This document shows, in pieces, positions 32,659 to 32,752 of a stretch of DNA of 32,752 nucleotides. The stretch's first letter is position 1, and the number at the start of each line of letters is the position of its first letter. The position numbers and the translations under genes are program-made. Origin of the DNA: Oscillibacter sp. (GTDB lineage: Bacteria; Bacillota; Clostridia; Oscillospirales; Oscillospiraceae). The stretch covers positions 1 through 32,752 of the forward strand of contig JAAWIL010000003.1 in assembly GCA_022796315.1 (NCBI GenBank). Direction: 5' to 3'. The notes below the pieces were generated by a model that worked only from the letters and a program-made list of their open reading frames with translations, was not told the DNA's origin and made no database searches.

Positions 32659-32752
32659 ATAGTCAAAACACTTGAAAATCGGTATCCGATTTTCAAGGCG
32701 GGCGAGGCCGCCGGCACATCCATGTGCCGTGTTTTGTCTATGAAGTCCACCG
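32659..32752 (+). repeat. Dispersed repeat copy B, cut by window end
   Basis: Begins ATAGTCAAAACACTTGAAAA and ends ATGAAGTCCACCG at the window edge. Inside are the perfect hairpins TTGAAAATCGG/CCGATTTTCAA and CGGCACAT/ATGTGCCG. It is the partner of 30080-30145. Confidence 0.75.

Overview
The window is 32.75 kb of GC-rich, gene-dense bacterial DNA. It probably comes from a gut-type anaerobe of the Bacillota, close to Flavonifractor, Lawsonibacter or Oscillibacter (Oscillospiraceae). That placement is inference. It rests on lipoproteins with Gram-positive style lipoboxes, strong AGGAGG ribosome sites, TTGACA/TATAAT promoters with 17-18 base spacers, and GC-rich palindromic CCCTGTAGGG-type repeats between genes. 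No rRNA, tRNA, CRISPR array, transposase or phage gene was found.

Layout. 1-245 holds a hairpin-rich dispersed repeat and a terminator. 246-1607 (-) is an NSS-family sodium:amino-acid symporter with a long hairpin in its leader. 1939-2577 (-) is a secreted protein built of Cys/His-rich repeats. 2706-8457 (-) is a three-gene phosphorelay operon: a lone receiver, a hybrid kinase ending in an HPt domain, and a hybrid kinase fused to a DegV (fatty-acid-binding) domain. 8600-9529 (-) is a LysR regulator facing a (+) strand catabolic operon at 9931-15858: an HpPgdA/PuuE-type polysaccharide-deacetylase-like hydrolase, a complete DctP-DctQ-DctM TRAP transporter, an iron-sulfur flavoprotein and an M20 metallopeptidase.

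16335-18308 (+) is a transmembrane chemoreceptor with its own consensus promoter and long leader. 18432-22799 (+) is a second chemosensory unit: a FIST-domain sensor, a soluble methyl-accepting protein, a FapA/DUF342 protein and a CheY-like receiver. 23044-28447 (+) is a solute-binding lipoprotein followed 7 bases later by a 1310-residue hybrid kinase, with no permease, so the lipoprotein probably serves signalling. 28590-29924 (+) is a MATE exporter. 30129-32307 (-) is a DapF-like epimerase followed by a dicarboxylate/amino-acid:cation symporter. The right edge (32308-32752) is made of nested dispersed repeats, related to those at the left edge and at 30080-30145.

Overall this is a sensing-and-uptake island: three hybrid kinases, two receptor-type signalling proteins, two lone receivers, a FIST sensor and four transporters. 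No CheA, CheW or flagellar structural gene is present, so the chemosensory proteins must work with partners encoded elsewhere. The strongest candidates for undescribed biology are the kinase-receiver-DegV fusion, the FIST/MCP/FapA/CheY unit, the binding-protein-plus-kinase pair, the Cys/His repeat protein, and the mosaic repeats, one copy of which supplies the stop codon of the symporter.
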